From Methanosarcina sp. KYL-1 (GTDB lineage Archaea > Halobacteriota > Methanosarcinia > Methanosarcinales > Methanosarcinaceae): a DNA stretch of 63,219 nt. Both the position numbers and the translations under genes were made by a program. The stretch is from contig NZ_VOUA01000021.1 of NCBI RefSeq assembly GCF_024372725.1, forward strand, positions 1 to 63,219, given 5' to 3'. The notes beneath the pieces are model-generated. The model was not told where the DNA came from, searched no databases, and saw nothing but the letters and a program-made list of their open reading frames with translations. Shown piece after piece: positions 34,253 through 43,075 of the stretch. The stretch's first letter is position 1. Every line of letters starts with the position of its first letter.

Positions 34253-36409
34253 ATGAAATCCTCAAGCCAGCCGTCTGAGACATTACCCAAAGTAGCTTCC
34301 GAAAAAGCTACTGAGACATCATCTGTGCCAGAGTCTGAAGCAGCTTCCGAAACAGCTACCGAGACAGCTACTGAGACAGCTACTGAGACAGCTTCCGAAA
34401 CACCATCCGATCCATCATCCGAAACAGCTTCCGGTAAAGTACCCGAAACCTTTTCCGGTGCCAGGTACCGGGAAAGCTCACAGTTCAACCTGATTTCCGA
34501 ATTCGAGCCCAGGGGCTCCCAGCCGCAGGCAATCGAGAAACTTGTGGAAGGGTTAAAGAAAGGGGAACAGTTCCAGACCCTGCTCGGGGTTACCGGTTCA
34601 GGGAAGACCTATACTGTTGCAAACGTCATAAACCAGGTCAGGAAACCGACTCTGGTTATAGCCCACAACAAGACCCTGGCGGCCCAGCTCTACAACGAGT
34701 TCAGGGATTTCTTCCCGGAAAACCGGGTGGAGTACTTTGTATCTTACTACGATTACTACCAGCCGGAGTCTTACATCCCTGCCAGGGACCAGTACATCGA
34801 AAAAGACGCCCAGATCAACCCCAAGATCGAGCAGATGCGCCTTGCAGCCACAGCTTCCCTGATGTCCCGGGAAGACGTGATCGTGGTAGCTTCCGTGTCC
34901 TGCATCTACGGCCTGGGCAACCCGGAAAACTTCCAGAAGATGGGGTTTGAGCTGAAGGTGGGAGACCGGGTCGCAAGAAAAGAGATCCTTGAGAAACTGG
35001 TAGATATCCTCTTCGAGCGCAATGACCTGGAACTCATGCCCGGGCGCTTCAGGGTAAAAGGGGATACCATTGACATTATCCCCGGGTATTTTGACAGCAT
35101 CATAAGGGTCGAGCTTTTCGGGGATGAGGTGGACCGGATCTCGGAAGTGGACAAGCAGACCGGGCAGAGGAAAGAGGACATGGACTACTTCTTCGTCTAC
35201 CCTGCCAGGCATTACGTTATCCCGGAAGAGGAACAGAAAAGCGCCATCCGTTTCATTCTCGAAGAGCTTGAAGAACATCTCCCCACCCTCGGGCTCCTGG
35301 AGTCCCACAGGCTGAAGCAGCGCACGCTCTACGACATGGAAATGATCGGGGAGACCGGGAGCTGCAAGGGCATTGAGAACTACTCCCGGCACTTCGACCA
35401 CCGGAAACCCGGGGAGAAACCCTTCTGCCTCCTGGATTATTTTCCGGCCGATTTCCTCCTGGTAATCGATGAGAGCCACCAGACCCTCCCCCAGCTCCAC
35501 GGGATGTACAACGGGGACAGGTCCAGGAAAAAGAGCCTTGTAGACTACGGTTTCAGGCTTCCGAGTGCCTATGACAACCGGCCCCTGAGGTTTGAGGAGT
35601 TTGAGGGGTATATGAAAAATACGATTTTCGTTTCGGCAACCCCCGGGGACTACGAACGGGAGCACTCCGCGCAGGTCGTGGAACAGATCATCCGTCCCAC
35701 GGGTCTCGTGGACCCCGAAGTCGAGGTGCGTCCGCTGGAAGGCCAGGTCAAAGACGTTATGCTGGAGATCCGGAAAATAGTCGACCGGGGCGACCGTGCC
35801 CTCGTGACTACCCTGACCAAGAAGCTTGCCGAAGAACTGACCGAGTACCTTGCCAGAAACGAAATCAAAGCCCGCTACCTGCACTCGGACATCAAGACCA
35901 TCGAGAGGACCGAAATCATCCGGGAACTCCGCCTGGGCAAGTTCGACGTCCTTGTCGGGATCAACCTGCTCAGGGAAGGCCTGGACATCCCCGAAGTAGG
36001 CTTCATCGGCATCCTGGATGCAGACAAGGAAGGTTTCCTCCGGGACTCAAAGAGCCTGATCCAGATCATAGGCCGCGCAGCCAGAAACGCCAGTTCGAAA
36101 GTGGTCCTCTATGCCGACAACATGACCGACTCCATAAAGAGAGCCGTAAACGAGACCGAACGCCGCCGCACCATGCAGATCGCCTACAACAAGGAGCACG
36201 GCATTGTCCCGAAGACCATCAGAAAACCCATCAAGGAAAAAGTCGTGGACATCACCGACACCAAACACATCCCGAAGACCGACATCCCCAACGTCATCAT
36301 CGAGCTCGAAGCCGAGATGAAAGAAGCTGCCGACAGGCTGGACTTCGAAGAAGCGATCCGGGTCCGGGAACTTATAAAGAAGCTGGAAAAAGAGATAAAA
36401 GTAGCATGA
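34253..36409 (+). CDS. uvrB: UvrB, excinuclease ABC subunit B, with low-complexity N-terminal extension
   Basis: DEAD-like helicase that verifies damage. 718 residues: Walker A GVTGSGKTYT, beta-hairpin YYDYYQPESYIP, IDESHQTLPQ (Walker B), the SATPG motif, GINLLREGLDIPEV, IGRAARN and a C-terminal UVR domain (MKEAADRLDFEEAIRVREL). The bacterial-type start (FNLISEFEPRGSQPQ) comes only at about residue 78; before it is an Ala/Thr/Ser/Glu-rich stretch (ETATETATETA type) made by a 12-nt DNA repeat. No alternative start lies between the repeat and the core. The last 258 nt are duplicated 2 kb downstream. Confidence 0.96.
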   Translation: MKSSSQPSETLPKVASEKATETSSVPESEAASETATETATETATETASETPSDPSSETASGKVPETFSGARYRESSQFNLISEFEPRGSQPQAIEKLVEGLKKGEQFQTLLGVTGSGKTYTVANVINQVRKPTLVIAHNKTLAAQLYNEFRDFFPENRVEYFVSYYDYYQPESYIPARDQYIEKDAQINPKIEQMRLAATASLMSREDVIVVASVSCIYGLGNPENFQKMGFELKVGDRVARKEILEKLVDILFERNDLELMPGRFRVKGDTIDIIPGYFDSIIRVELFGDEVDRISEVDKQTGQRKEDMDYFFVYPARHYVIPEEEQKSAIRFILEELEEHLPTLGLLESHRLKQRTLYDMEMIGETGSCKGIENYSRHFDHRKPGEKPFCLLDYFPADFLLVIDESHQTLPQLHGMYNGDRSRKKSLVDYGFRLPSAYDNRPLRFEEFEGYMKNTIFVSATPGDYEREHSAQVVEQIIRPTGLVDPEVEVRPLEGQVKDVMLEIRKIVDRGDRALVTTLTKKLAEELTEYLARNEIKARYLHSDIKTIERTEIIRELRLGKFDVLVGINLLREGLDIPEVGFIGILDADKEGFLRDSKSLIQIIGRAARNASSKVVLYADNMTDSIKRAVNETERRRTMQIAYNKEHGIVPKTIRKPIKEKVVDITDTKHIPKTDIPNVIIELEAEMKEAADRLDFEEAIRVRELIKKLEKEIKVA
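34335..34412. repeat. In-gene tandem array, 12-nt unit, 5-6 copies
   Basis: Unit ACAGCTACTGAG in frame within the N-terminal extension of uvrB. Confidence 0.85.
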
Positions 36410-36834
36410 AGGTAAAAAAGCCTAAATAAATGAAATTTTTCTTCAGTTTCTCATTTTTTTATAGCGGTTTTCTTTCTAGTGTCCTGCCTTATAATATTCT
36501 TATTTATTAGACTTTTCATTTTAAAAATTTACTTTGTGAGATTTTCCTAGAATATGTTCTTCATGAAGTCCAGACTTTTCTAAGTTTGATCAAAATTTCA
36601 GGTCAAAAAATATTTTTTTTCTACTTTTATTTTTTTTGGAATTATATCTATCTCCTTATATCAATAAAATCGTAATTATTTCTATATGTTTATTTTTATT
36701 TAGATGCCATTTGACGCTGATTGTTCTTATATTTGTGTCATATACTGTTTAAATTATATTTAACTAAATAAGTTTATCTAATTATGAATCGATATAAAAA
36801 CATTCAATTAGTTTTTCTAAAGGAGGTTTGGTGA
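36410..36834. other. AT-rich gap after uvrB
   Basis: Strongly AT-rich with several TATA-like stretches; the one near 36750-36760 (AATTATATTTAA) is the best candidate for the PEF-CTERM gene. No gene seen. Confidence 0.4.
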
Positions 36835-37479
36835 GTGAAGTTAAAATACTTTGTTGGAATTTTTGCACTCTTGCTACTTATGGTTGGCACAGCAAGTGCA
36901 GAAGAAACTGTTAATCTGGATTATTCTAACACTATAGGAGCTCCCAATGCGGTAGATGTTTTTGCAGAATATGATGGTACTCAAATAACTTTCTGGGTGG
37001 AACCGAATACTGCTTATGGTGCAACTTCAGCAAGAATCGATAAAATAGGACTTAATATTCCTATTGATTGCGTGCAACAGATAGATATAACTGACAAACA
37101 TGGTGAGACTGTTACTGTATATAATGTTCTCGATAATCTTCCAGAATATTGGACAATAAGTGGTACCAACCAAAACGTGGACGATGTTGGGAGTTATGAA
37201 TCTTATTTTGCGTCTTCGGGATCAACTGCAATTAGTGTAGTAGTTACTTTGAATTCAGATTGCGACAGTGAATCTCTTATTGATACTAATGATGACGGTT
37301 TCGAAGTAGCGGCTCATGTTGCTTGGGAAGGGATTCTTGTATCAGGAGAAAGTAGTGCTTTTTTCGCGGGTCCGTATGATATCCCTAACGGAGAGATCCC
37401 GGAATTCCCTTCAATAGCCCTACCTGTTGCGTCAATAATGGGGATAATGCTTATCTCGGGGAGAAGAAGAAAGGAATGA
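36835..37479 (+). CDS. PEF-CTERM surface protein 1
   Basis: 214 residues from GTG (AGGAGG 8 nt upstream). Signal peptide (KYFVGIFALLLLMVGTASA), an Asx/Thr-rich mature region with no known domain, and the C-terminal sorting signal IPEFPSIALPVASIMGIMLI followed by GRRRKE. PEF-CTERM signals are recognised by an archaeosortase that removes the tail and anchors the protein at the surface; the enzyme is not encoded here. Base composition is clearly AT-richer than neighbouring housekeeping genes. First of three paralogues in 4.6 kb. Confidence 0.88.
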   Translation: MKLKYFVGIFALLLLMVGTASAEETVNLDYSNTIGAPNAVDVFAEYDGTQITFWVEPNTAYGATSARIDKIGLNIPIDCVQQIDITDKHGETVTVYNVLDNLPEYWTISGTNQNVDDVGSYESYFASSGSTAISVVVTLNSDCDSESLIDTNDDGFEVAAHVAWEGILVSGESSAFFAGPYDIPNGEIPEFPSIALPVASIMGIMLISGRRRKE

Positions 37480-37506
37480 GTGAGTAGTTTTAATTTCTAA
37501 CGTAGT

Positions 37507-37545
37507 GCCCTTTTCATCAGAGTAAGGGCTTTACCCTTTTTTCAT
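37507..37545 (+). terminator. Hairpin terminator after PEF-CTERM gene 1
   Basis: GCCCTT 37507-37512 pairs with AAGGGC 37524-37529, followed by a T-run. Confidence 0.55.
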
Positions 37546-37614
37546 TTCCTTTCAGGAATTCTTTTCTTTTCCGCTATTTTTTTGGTTTTGGTTGTTTGTG
37601 AGAAGAGTCAGGCT

Positions 37615-38148
37615 TTAGGATTTCTGGCTTACCGTATTTTTCCCTCCCAGAAACATCTCTGCATAACTTGCCGATTTTCCGGTATCTGCAGGATATGTGA
37701 AGGTCAGCCCTTTCAGGCCCAGAATACAAGTTAGGGGCTTTGCCTTTTCGAAGTCCATTTTTCCTTCTTCATCGAAGAAACGCTCATCCACTTCCAAGTT
37801 TACGACTTTTCCTATAATTAGGGAGAACTTTTCCCTGAGTATTTCCTCCACGAGGGTACATTCTGCCCAGGCAAGGCAGCCTTCAATTCCTGGAGCTTTG
37901 ATTTCTCTGGAGGGGCGGGGTTTTAATCCTGCCACTTTGAATTCCTCCACTTCCGGCGGATAGTTCCTGGAGCACACCACGACAGCTTCCATCATGTCGA
38001 CAGGTGAGATATTGATTACGAACTCCCCGGTTTCCCGAATGTTTTCCGGGGTATTGCGCTTGAGCTCGGAAGCAAGCACGACGTCTTCCAGGGTGCGGAG
38101 GATAGGGGTTATGTGGACCAGGGTGCTGCATTTCGGATTCCTTCCTTT
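37615..38148 (-). pseudogene. Truncated flavin-reductase-like flavoprotein, copy 1
   Basis: The frame reads the C-terminal two thirds of a flavin-reductase-like FMN-binding protein: NTPENIRETGEFVINI, then EFKVAGLKPRPS, GCLAWAECTLVEEIL, IIGKVVNLEVDERFF and GLTFTYPAD. The N-terminal FMN-binding strands are missing; upstream the frame runs into antisense uvrB sequence at 38149, which supplies an artificial start at 38193. It is therefore a gene broken by insertion or recombination, though the domain itself has no stop codons. A second, shorter copy is at 39737. Confidence 0.7.
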
Positions 38149-38401
38149 GAGACCGTGGAAAACTCCATGCAGATCGCCTACAACGAAGATCACGGCATAG
38201 TCCGAAGACTATTAAAAAACCCATCAAGTAAAAAGTCATGGACATCGCCGACACCAAACACATCGCCAAGACCGACATCCCCAACGTCATCATCGAGCTT
38301 GAAGTCGAGATGAAAGAAGCTGCCGACAGGCTGGACTTCGAAGAAGCGATCCGGGTCCGGGAACTTATAAAGAAGCTGGAAAAAGAGATAAAAGTGGCAT
38401 G
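38149..38401 (+). pseudogene. Displaced copy of the uvrB 3' end
   Basis: Matches the last 258 nt of uvrB (36152-36409), including the UVR domain and the stop. It carries a 3-nt and a 1-nt deletion near the start, and AAG-GAA has become AAG-TAA, so it is not translatable. The last 150 nt are nearly identical to uvrB. Similarity ends exactly at the stop codon. Confidence 0.9.
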
Positions 38402-38460
38402 AAAAGTTTCCCGGGACTTTTCTCTTTACTTCTTTTTCGGTATTGTTTCATAAAGCAAAC

Positions 38461-38560
38461 ATCACCCTTATGGTCACCATAGAAGCCATCAAAAACTGAG
38501 TAGCAGGTTTAGCATAGGTTCATATGTACTGTAAGGATTTCCAGGGTTAAAGGTCAGGTA
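38461..38560 (-). pseudogene. Remnant of the small membrane protein gene found at 41509
   Basis: Aligns with 41661-41755: both carry GGTTCATATG(C/T)(A/G)CTGTAAGGA and the preceding transmembrane region. Stops and indels interrupt it here. Confidence 0.6.
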
Positions 38561-38788
38561 TGATTCATTAATTATTTTTTTAGATATTATTCGTGACGTT
38601 TTATATACTTAATCCACAAAGTGTTTTAAGTATTTAAAATTGTAAATATTTTTATTTGCTTCTAATGTTATTGATTCTTTTTTTTCTTTATTAATAACTA
38701 TAAAAATTATGTTACAATAAATAACTTTATCTTCTTACAGTTTAATATTAAAATTGTTCGCTGAATTTATTTCAGGGGGTTTGATAAA

Positions 38789-39397
38789 ATAAAGGCAATA
38801 TATGTTATAGGAATTCTGGCGCTTATGCTGGCTACGGTTAGCTCTGCGAGTGCAGAGACTTTTTATTTGACTGAAACAAGCGAAGATGTTAGTGGTATAC
38901 GTATTGAAGTGGTGTTTAATGGGACGCATATAAGCGTTAGGGATGTCAGCCCAGCTCTCGTTGGTGTACCAAATGTAGATATAAAAGCTATTAGACTTTA
39001 TCTTGACGATACCAATGTAACTAGTGTGACCGATGATAGCGGTAGTGGTAGTATTAATGTATGGACACATGCACCAAGCTACAAGTCAAATTTTGCTGGG
39101 TTTGGAGAGTTCAATACCCTTTGTAATAAAGCTACTGACAGTATAAAATCACGTGGACCTATTGTAATTGCACTGAGCCCTTCATTTAATCAACCTCATC
39201 TTCCAGAGAATAGTTTAAAAAATAGTATTGTTGTCCATCTTGGATTTGGTACTGAACTAATAGACGTTGGAGGAGCAGATCAAGATAGTAGTTGGGTTAC
39301 AGGCAGTGCACAAATCCCGGAATTCTCCTCAATAGCTCTCCCAGTTGCTACAATAATGGGAATAATGTTTTTTATGGGGAGGAGAAGAAAGGAGTGA
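38789..39397 (+). CDS. PEF-CTERM surface protein 2, start codon ATA or decayed
   Basis: 202 residues if read from ATA 38789. Signal peptide KAIYVIGILALMLATVSSAS aligns codon by codon with paralogue 1, whose GTG stands where this ATA is; AGGGGG lies 9 nt upstream. The first canonical start, ATG 38825, would leave only 11 residues before the cleavage site. Mature region unknown; C-terminus IPEFSSIALPVATIMGIMFF-MGRRRKE is a complete PEF-CTERM signal. Either the gene uses ATA or its start has been lost in this decaying duplication. Confidence 0.7.
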   Translation: MKAIYVIGILALMLATVSSASAETFYLTETSEDVSGIRIEVVFNGTHISVRDVSPALVGVPNVDIKAIRLYLDDTNVTSVTDDSGSGSINVWTHAPSYKSNFAGFGEFNTLCNKATDSIKSRGPIVIALSPSFNQPHLPENSLKNSIVVHLGFGTELIDVGGADQDSSWVTGSAQIPEFSSIALPVATIMGIMFFMGRRRKE

Positions 39398-39445
39398 GTG
39401 CTTAATTTTTAATTTTTTGGATCGGGTTATTTTTACAGAATGAAG

Positions 39446-39545
39446 GGAATGTTTTCCTTTTTCTCAAAAGCTCCTTTTCAGGACTTATTTTCTTTTCCTG
39501 CTGTCTCTTTTTCTTCTACTTCTTCTGCTTCGGTTATTTGTGGTT
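39446..39545 (-). pseudogene. Second remnant of the small membrane protein gene
   Basis: Minus strand reads a short acidic tail TEAEEVEEKETAGKENKS and stop, like the EEVEEIEEIEE-type tail of the intact gene at 41509. The membrane part is missing. Confidence 0.5.
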
Positions 39546-39612
39546 TCAGCTTTTCCCGAGAGATACTTCCATTTACCTCGGAAACCTTCTTTTCAGTCCA
39601 AGTGTTGTGGGA

Positions 39613-39702
39613 TACCCCCGCCAGCTTGCCTGGCGGCGCCTTCCCAAGAGAACTATAAAGATATATAAAATATATTTTCCATGTTGTATTTTCTTTATGC
39701 TT
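39613..39702 (+). repeat. Dispersed hairpin repeat, type 2, copy 2
   Basis: Perfect stem CCGCCAG 39618-39624 / CTGGCGG 39630-39636. Followed, as in copy 1 at 17663, by an AT-rich stretch and CATGTTGTATTT. Confidence 0.7.
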
Positions 39703-39736
39703 CTTTTACCGGAAATTTTAGGAAGAGATTCCTGCT

Positions 39737-40078
39737 TCAGGGTTTCTGGCTTACTGCGTCTTTCTCTCCCAGAAACATTTCGGAATAGCTCGCTGATTTT
39801 CCTGCGTCGGCGGGATATGTGAAGGTCAAGCCTTTCGGCCCCAGGGTGCAAGTTAGGGATCTTGCCTTTTCAAAGTCCATTTCGCCCTCCTCATCAAAGA
39901 AGCGTTCGTCTGCTTCCATGTTTACGACTTTTCCTATGATGGGGAAGAACTTTTCCTTCAGGACCTCTTCCACAAGGGTACATTCGGCCCAGGCAAGGCA
40001 GCTTTCAATGCCGGATGCTTTGATTTGCGAGGAGGGGCGGGGCTTTAGACCGGCCATTTCGAATTCGTCAACTCTTCG
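39737..40078 (-). pseudogene. Truncated flavin-reductase-like flavoprotein, copy 2
   Basis: Codes the last ~110 residues of the same flavoprotein as copy 1 (about 80% alike over AGLKPRPS to the C-terminus). Similarity runs upstream through VDEFEM and then stops at a 19-nt tandem array (40082-40138). The N-terminal half is lost. Confidence 0.75.
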
Positions 40079-40081
40079 GAA

Positions 40082-40138
40082 GAATATATTGAATCCTGAC
40101 GAATATATTGAATCCTGACGAATATATTGAATCCGGAA
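40082..40138. repeat. Tandem array, 19-nt unit, 3 copies
   Basis: Unit GAATATATTGAATCCTGAC, exactly at the broken end of flavoprotein copy 2. Confidence 0.9.
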
Positions 40139-40750
40139 GAACAGACTTACTTTGGAAATCAGGGAACTTGCTGCCAGTTTCAGGGTCGTGGTCCTGGTTC
40201 ATGGAATAAATAATACCCAAAAAAGATGCTTCCATAAGGTTTTGATTCATGCACTCCGGTTTGAGGATTTTTAATAAGATTCATATATGTGAACCTTTGC
40301 AGCATGTTTTCTCTCTTTTTTGTTCCGGATGGGCAGAAGGTAGGGCACAACCGCTGGCAGGAGGGGGAACGTTTAAATAAAGCTATTCATCTTTCGTTAA
40401 AGCTAATTTGCTCTGCAGTCGGTCTCGGTTCTTTTATCTTTTTTATATGTTCTTTGTATATTTTTTCCATATTTTATAAAGATCTCTCTTCCTTACGTTT
40501 ATTGCGGATTATACCTCCATTTATTTATCATATTACCTGAATTCCGCATCCATGAGAGCCTCCTCTGAAATTCATCCCGTTTTCTCCCTTCTCCTCTCCT
40601 GAGGAAAGGAATCCACGTACAAAATATGCAAAAACATGTTCAAAAGGCTTTAAATCTCACATTATATATGCGTTTTTAATACTACATATATATATTAAAA
40701 TAATTAGCTATTTATCTAATAATATCATAAAAAAATATAAACTCTTTATT
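40139..40750. other. AT-rich gap before PEF-CTERM gene 3
   Basis: No convincing gene; a plus-strand frame at 40289-40540 has no start signal or similarity. TATA-like boxes are at about 40660-40670 and 40733-40740. Confidence 0.4.
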
Positions 40751-41413
40751 ATGGAGGGTTGCACTCTGGGAAATAAATCAGTATTCTTTATTGGAATTCT
40801 TGCACTCATGATTTTCACGGTAAGTGCTGCGAGTGCAGTTACTGAAATTTCTGTGAGGGATTTTAATACAAGTGAACCTTTTCCCCCAAATACTGCAATT
40901 GTGGCAAAATTTGATGGGAATAATGTGACCGTTCAAGCGATTCCGATTGATAGGACAGTCGGGTTACCGACAAATTTCGATATCAAGAAAATTTATATCT
41001 ATATCCCCCTGGATTTATCTGTAAAGGCAGAAAACTCGGATGAAATAAGTGAGGAATGGAAAACCACCAATAAGGATATGCCAAAACTTGGAAATTTCTT
41101 TGGTGGATTTACGACAGACGTTTCTACTGGATGGGAAGGGGATGAAAGTATAAAATCTGGTGGACCCATTGTAATCACTCACGCTGTGAATGTAGAGTCC
41201 CCCCTTAGGTCCAGCCCCGAAGACTATTCAATTGTTGTCCATATCGGTTGGGGGGATGATTTTAGCGCCTGGGTTGGAGGTGGCCCCAATGACATTGTAC
41301 ATCATGGTGGAGGAAATGGTGGAGAAATCCCGGAATTCCCCTCAATAGCCCTGCCTGTTGCGGCAATAATGGGTATAATGTTCTTTATGGGTAGGAGAGG
41401 AAAAACTGAGTGA
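40751..41413 (+). CDS. PEF-CTERM surface protein 3
   Basis: 220 residues from ATG 40751. Signal peptide (VFFIGILALMIFTVSAASA), Asn/Pro/Thr-rich mature part, a glycine/histidine-rich hinge (GGPNDIVHHGGGNGGE) and the sorting signal IPEFPSIALPVAAIMGIMFF-MGRRGK. Paralogue of the genes at 36835 and 38789. The only Shine-Dalgarno-like sequence, GGAGGG at 40753-40758, lies inside this start and is better spaced for an in-frame CTG at 40766 (then GNKSVFF); the true start is uncertain. Confidence 0.85.
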   Translation: MEGCTLGNKSVFFIGILALMIFTVSAASAVTEISVRDFNTSEPFPPNTAIVAKFDGNNVTVQAIPIDRTVGLPTNFDIKKIYIYIPLDLSVKAENSDEISEEWKTTNKDMPKLGNFFGGFTTDVSTGWEGDESIKSGGPIVITHAVNVESPLRSSPEDYSIVVHIGWGDDFSAWVGGGPNDIVHHGGGNGGEIPEFPSIALPVAAIMGIMFFMGRRGKTE

Positions 41414-41463
41414 TTAATTTTTGATATTCTGATTTTTTTTGATTTTTTTACAGTTGCTCATTG

Positions 41464-41498
41464 TGCCTTTTTTCTGAAAAGGGCATTTTCTCCTTTTC
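41464..41498 (+). terminator. Hairpin terminator after PEF-CTERM gene 3
   Basis: TGCCTTTTTTC pairs with GAAAAGGGCA (41464-41485), followed by T-rich sequence. Confidence 0.5.
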
Positions 41499-41508
41499 CT
41501 TAATTATT

Positions 41509-41766
41509 TCAGGGATTTTCCCTGTTCTCTGTTTCTTCTATTTCCTCTATCTCTTCTACTTCTTCTATTTCCCCTATCTCTTCTGTTCCAGATGTTTCCC
41601 GGATATTATCATTTTCACCAGCTTTCAGCCTTTTTTTTGCTGCATTCCGCCTGTATGCAAAAAGCACTACGAGGATGGCCAATAAAGCCAGCAAAAAAAT
41701 GAGTATCATGTTCAGCATTGGTTCATATGCGCTGTAAGGAATCTCAGGTTCAACTGTCGTCCTCAA
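41509..41766 (-). CDS. Small membrane protein with acidic tail
   Basis: 85 residues from TTG 41766. A short outer segment (EPEIPYSAYEPM), one long transmembrane helix (LNMILIFLLALLAILVVLFAY), a basic patch RRNAAKKRLK and an acidic tail of EEIEE-type repeats. No family recognised. It converges on PEF-CTERM gene 3, and broken copies of it lie near the other two PEF-CTERM genes, so the two form a repeated module. It could be an accessory of the surface protein, but there is no direct evidence. Confidence 0.55.
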   Translation of the reverse strand: MRTTVEPEIPYSAYEPMLNMILIFLLALLAILVVLFAYRRNAAKKRLKAGENDNIRETSGTEEIGEIEEVEEIEEIEETENRENP

Positions 41767-41839
41767 TCACCCACTAATAAAATGGATCTGGTTTTATTTG
41801 TGGCTTTCCATTAAAAAAATAAAGGTGATGGCTAAATAG

Positions 41840-42010
41840 AAGACATTGATTAAAAAAGAAGGCGTTGATTAAAAGAGGGAATTGATTGAAAAAGAAGGGG
41901 CTGATTAAAAAAGAAGATGTTGATTAAAAAGAATGTGCTGATTAAAAAGAGTTGGCTGATTAAAAAAAGACGTTGATTAAAAAAGAAAATCTTGATTAAA
42001 AATAACTTTT
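41840..42010. repeat. Irregular tandem array, about 20-22-nt unit, 8-9 copies
   Basis: Unit close to TTGATTAAAAAAGAAGGCG with many single-base and length variants. Confidence 0.8.
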
Positions 42011-42058
42011 CTGGTTAAATAAATACTGGTTAAAAAAAAGACATGGGTAGATACACCC

Positions 42059-42301
42059 TTAATATCCAGCCTGCCTTTCATTTATTCTTTTAGCGGTATT
42101 GTATGCATCGTAGAGGTTGTAAATCCAGAACAGCGGATAGAGGATATAGCCTATCAGGACCAGGGTCAAAGCGCCGAAAATCGAGGCAAGGACGATAAAG
42201 ATAATTCCTTTCATGATCTGCCCGTTGTAGATCTGTCCGAGGCCCGGGATAAAGAAGGAGAGGACTGCGGCAATGCCGGGATTTTTCATAGGTTGAGGCA
42301 T
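42059..42301 (-). CDS. TM2-like small membrane protein
   Basis: 80 residues from ATG 42301 (AAAGGTG 6 nt upstream; an in-frame GTG at 42310 lies inside that site). The N-terminal helix carries PGLGQIYNGQIMKGIIF, typical of TM2-domain-like proteins, followed by a second hydrophobic segment and a short basic end. Widespread in archaea and bacteria; function unknown. Stands alone. Confidence 0.7.
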   Translation of the reverse strand: MPQPMKNPGIAAVLSFFIPGLGQIYNGQIMKGIIFIVLASIFGALTLVLIGYILYPLFWIYNLYDAYNTAKRINERQAGY

Positions 42302-42455
42302 TTTATACACCTTTGGAGTTTTTCAGGTTTTCAATAAAGCATATTTTTTAATTAAGGGATATTTCTGAACATGAATATAATTTATGAATAACATATATTC
42401 TGTTTTTATCCTTAACATCTCTTCGGATACAGTTTTTTGGTCTCAGATGCAGGAA

Positions 42456-42827
42456 TCAGATGTAGTATGCTACATAAAAGCGGTACCTGACTTTGAGTTC
42501 TTCAAGTTCCTTTGGGTCGAGTTCAAAACCGGGCTGTCCGGCTTTGTAAACCTTCTCTCCGAAGTCCTTGAAGGTGAGTTCACATTTTATATTTTCAGGG
42601 ACCTGGGCCTGGAAGCTCTCGCATTTTCCGCAAGTTTTCCGGATCAGGGCTGCTGTATCTTCGGGGCTGAAGGACGTTTTCTTTTCCGGCTTGTAGTTAA
42701 CCTCGACTGTCAGCTCTTCTTTGCTCAGTAAGTCTGCCCAGAAGCCGGAAAGTTCAGCCTCTTCTATCCTGTAGTCCTTAAGTTCAAAACTTCTCGTGAT
42801 AGTGTTCTTGATCTTACCCTCTTCCAT
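42456..42827 (-). CDS. Hypothetical protein
   Basis: 123 residues from ATG 42827; soluble, charged, mixed alpha/beta by eye. One CGKC pair (about residue 66) could bind metal. No family recognised. A TATA box (ATTTATATAC, 42851-42860) is centred 29 nt before this ATG, so the mRNA is probably leaderless; the longer frame from 42875 would start upstream of the RNA. Confidence 0.55.
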   Translation of the reverse strand: MEEGKIKNTITRSFELKDYRIEEAELSGFWADLLSKEELTVEVNYKPEKKTSFSPEDTAALIRKTCGKCESFQAQVPENIKCELTFKDFGEKVYKAGQPGFELDPKELEELKVRYRFYVAYYI

Positions 42828-43075
42828 AGGCTTAAACTTTGAAATTGGATGTATATAAATTATCTCAGTGAACAAAGGGAATATGTGCAGAATTCATCTT
42901 TATATTTTTTATCAGATAATGATTTAAACAAATCAGAGCGAATATGTTACTGGGATAGGGAAGCACCTTTTGGGGTAAGGCCCGGAATCCTTAAATTCTG
43001 ATCAGTTCGGACCTGCCAGCCCGGCATTTCTTTTTCAGAAGTGGTTGACAGGCCTTAAGTCTATGGGGGTAAAGG

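Noticed and set aside
38149-38193. N-terminal residues of the flavoprotein frame starting at 38193
   Set aside because: These residues are antisense uvrB sequence, so the start is artificial and the gene is truncated.
40289-40540. 83-residue plus-strand frame with a hydrophobic segment
   Set aside because: No start signal, AT-rich surroundings and no recognisable family.
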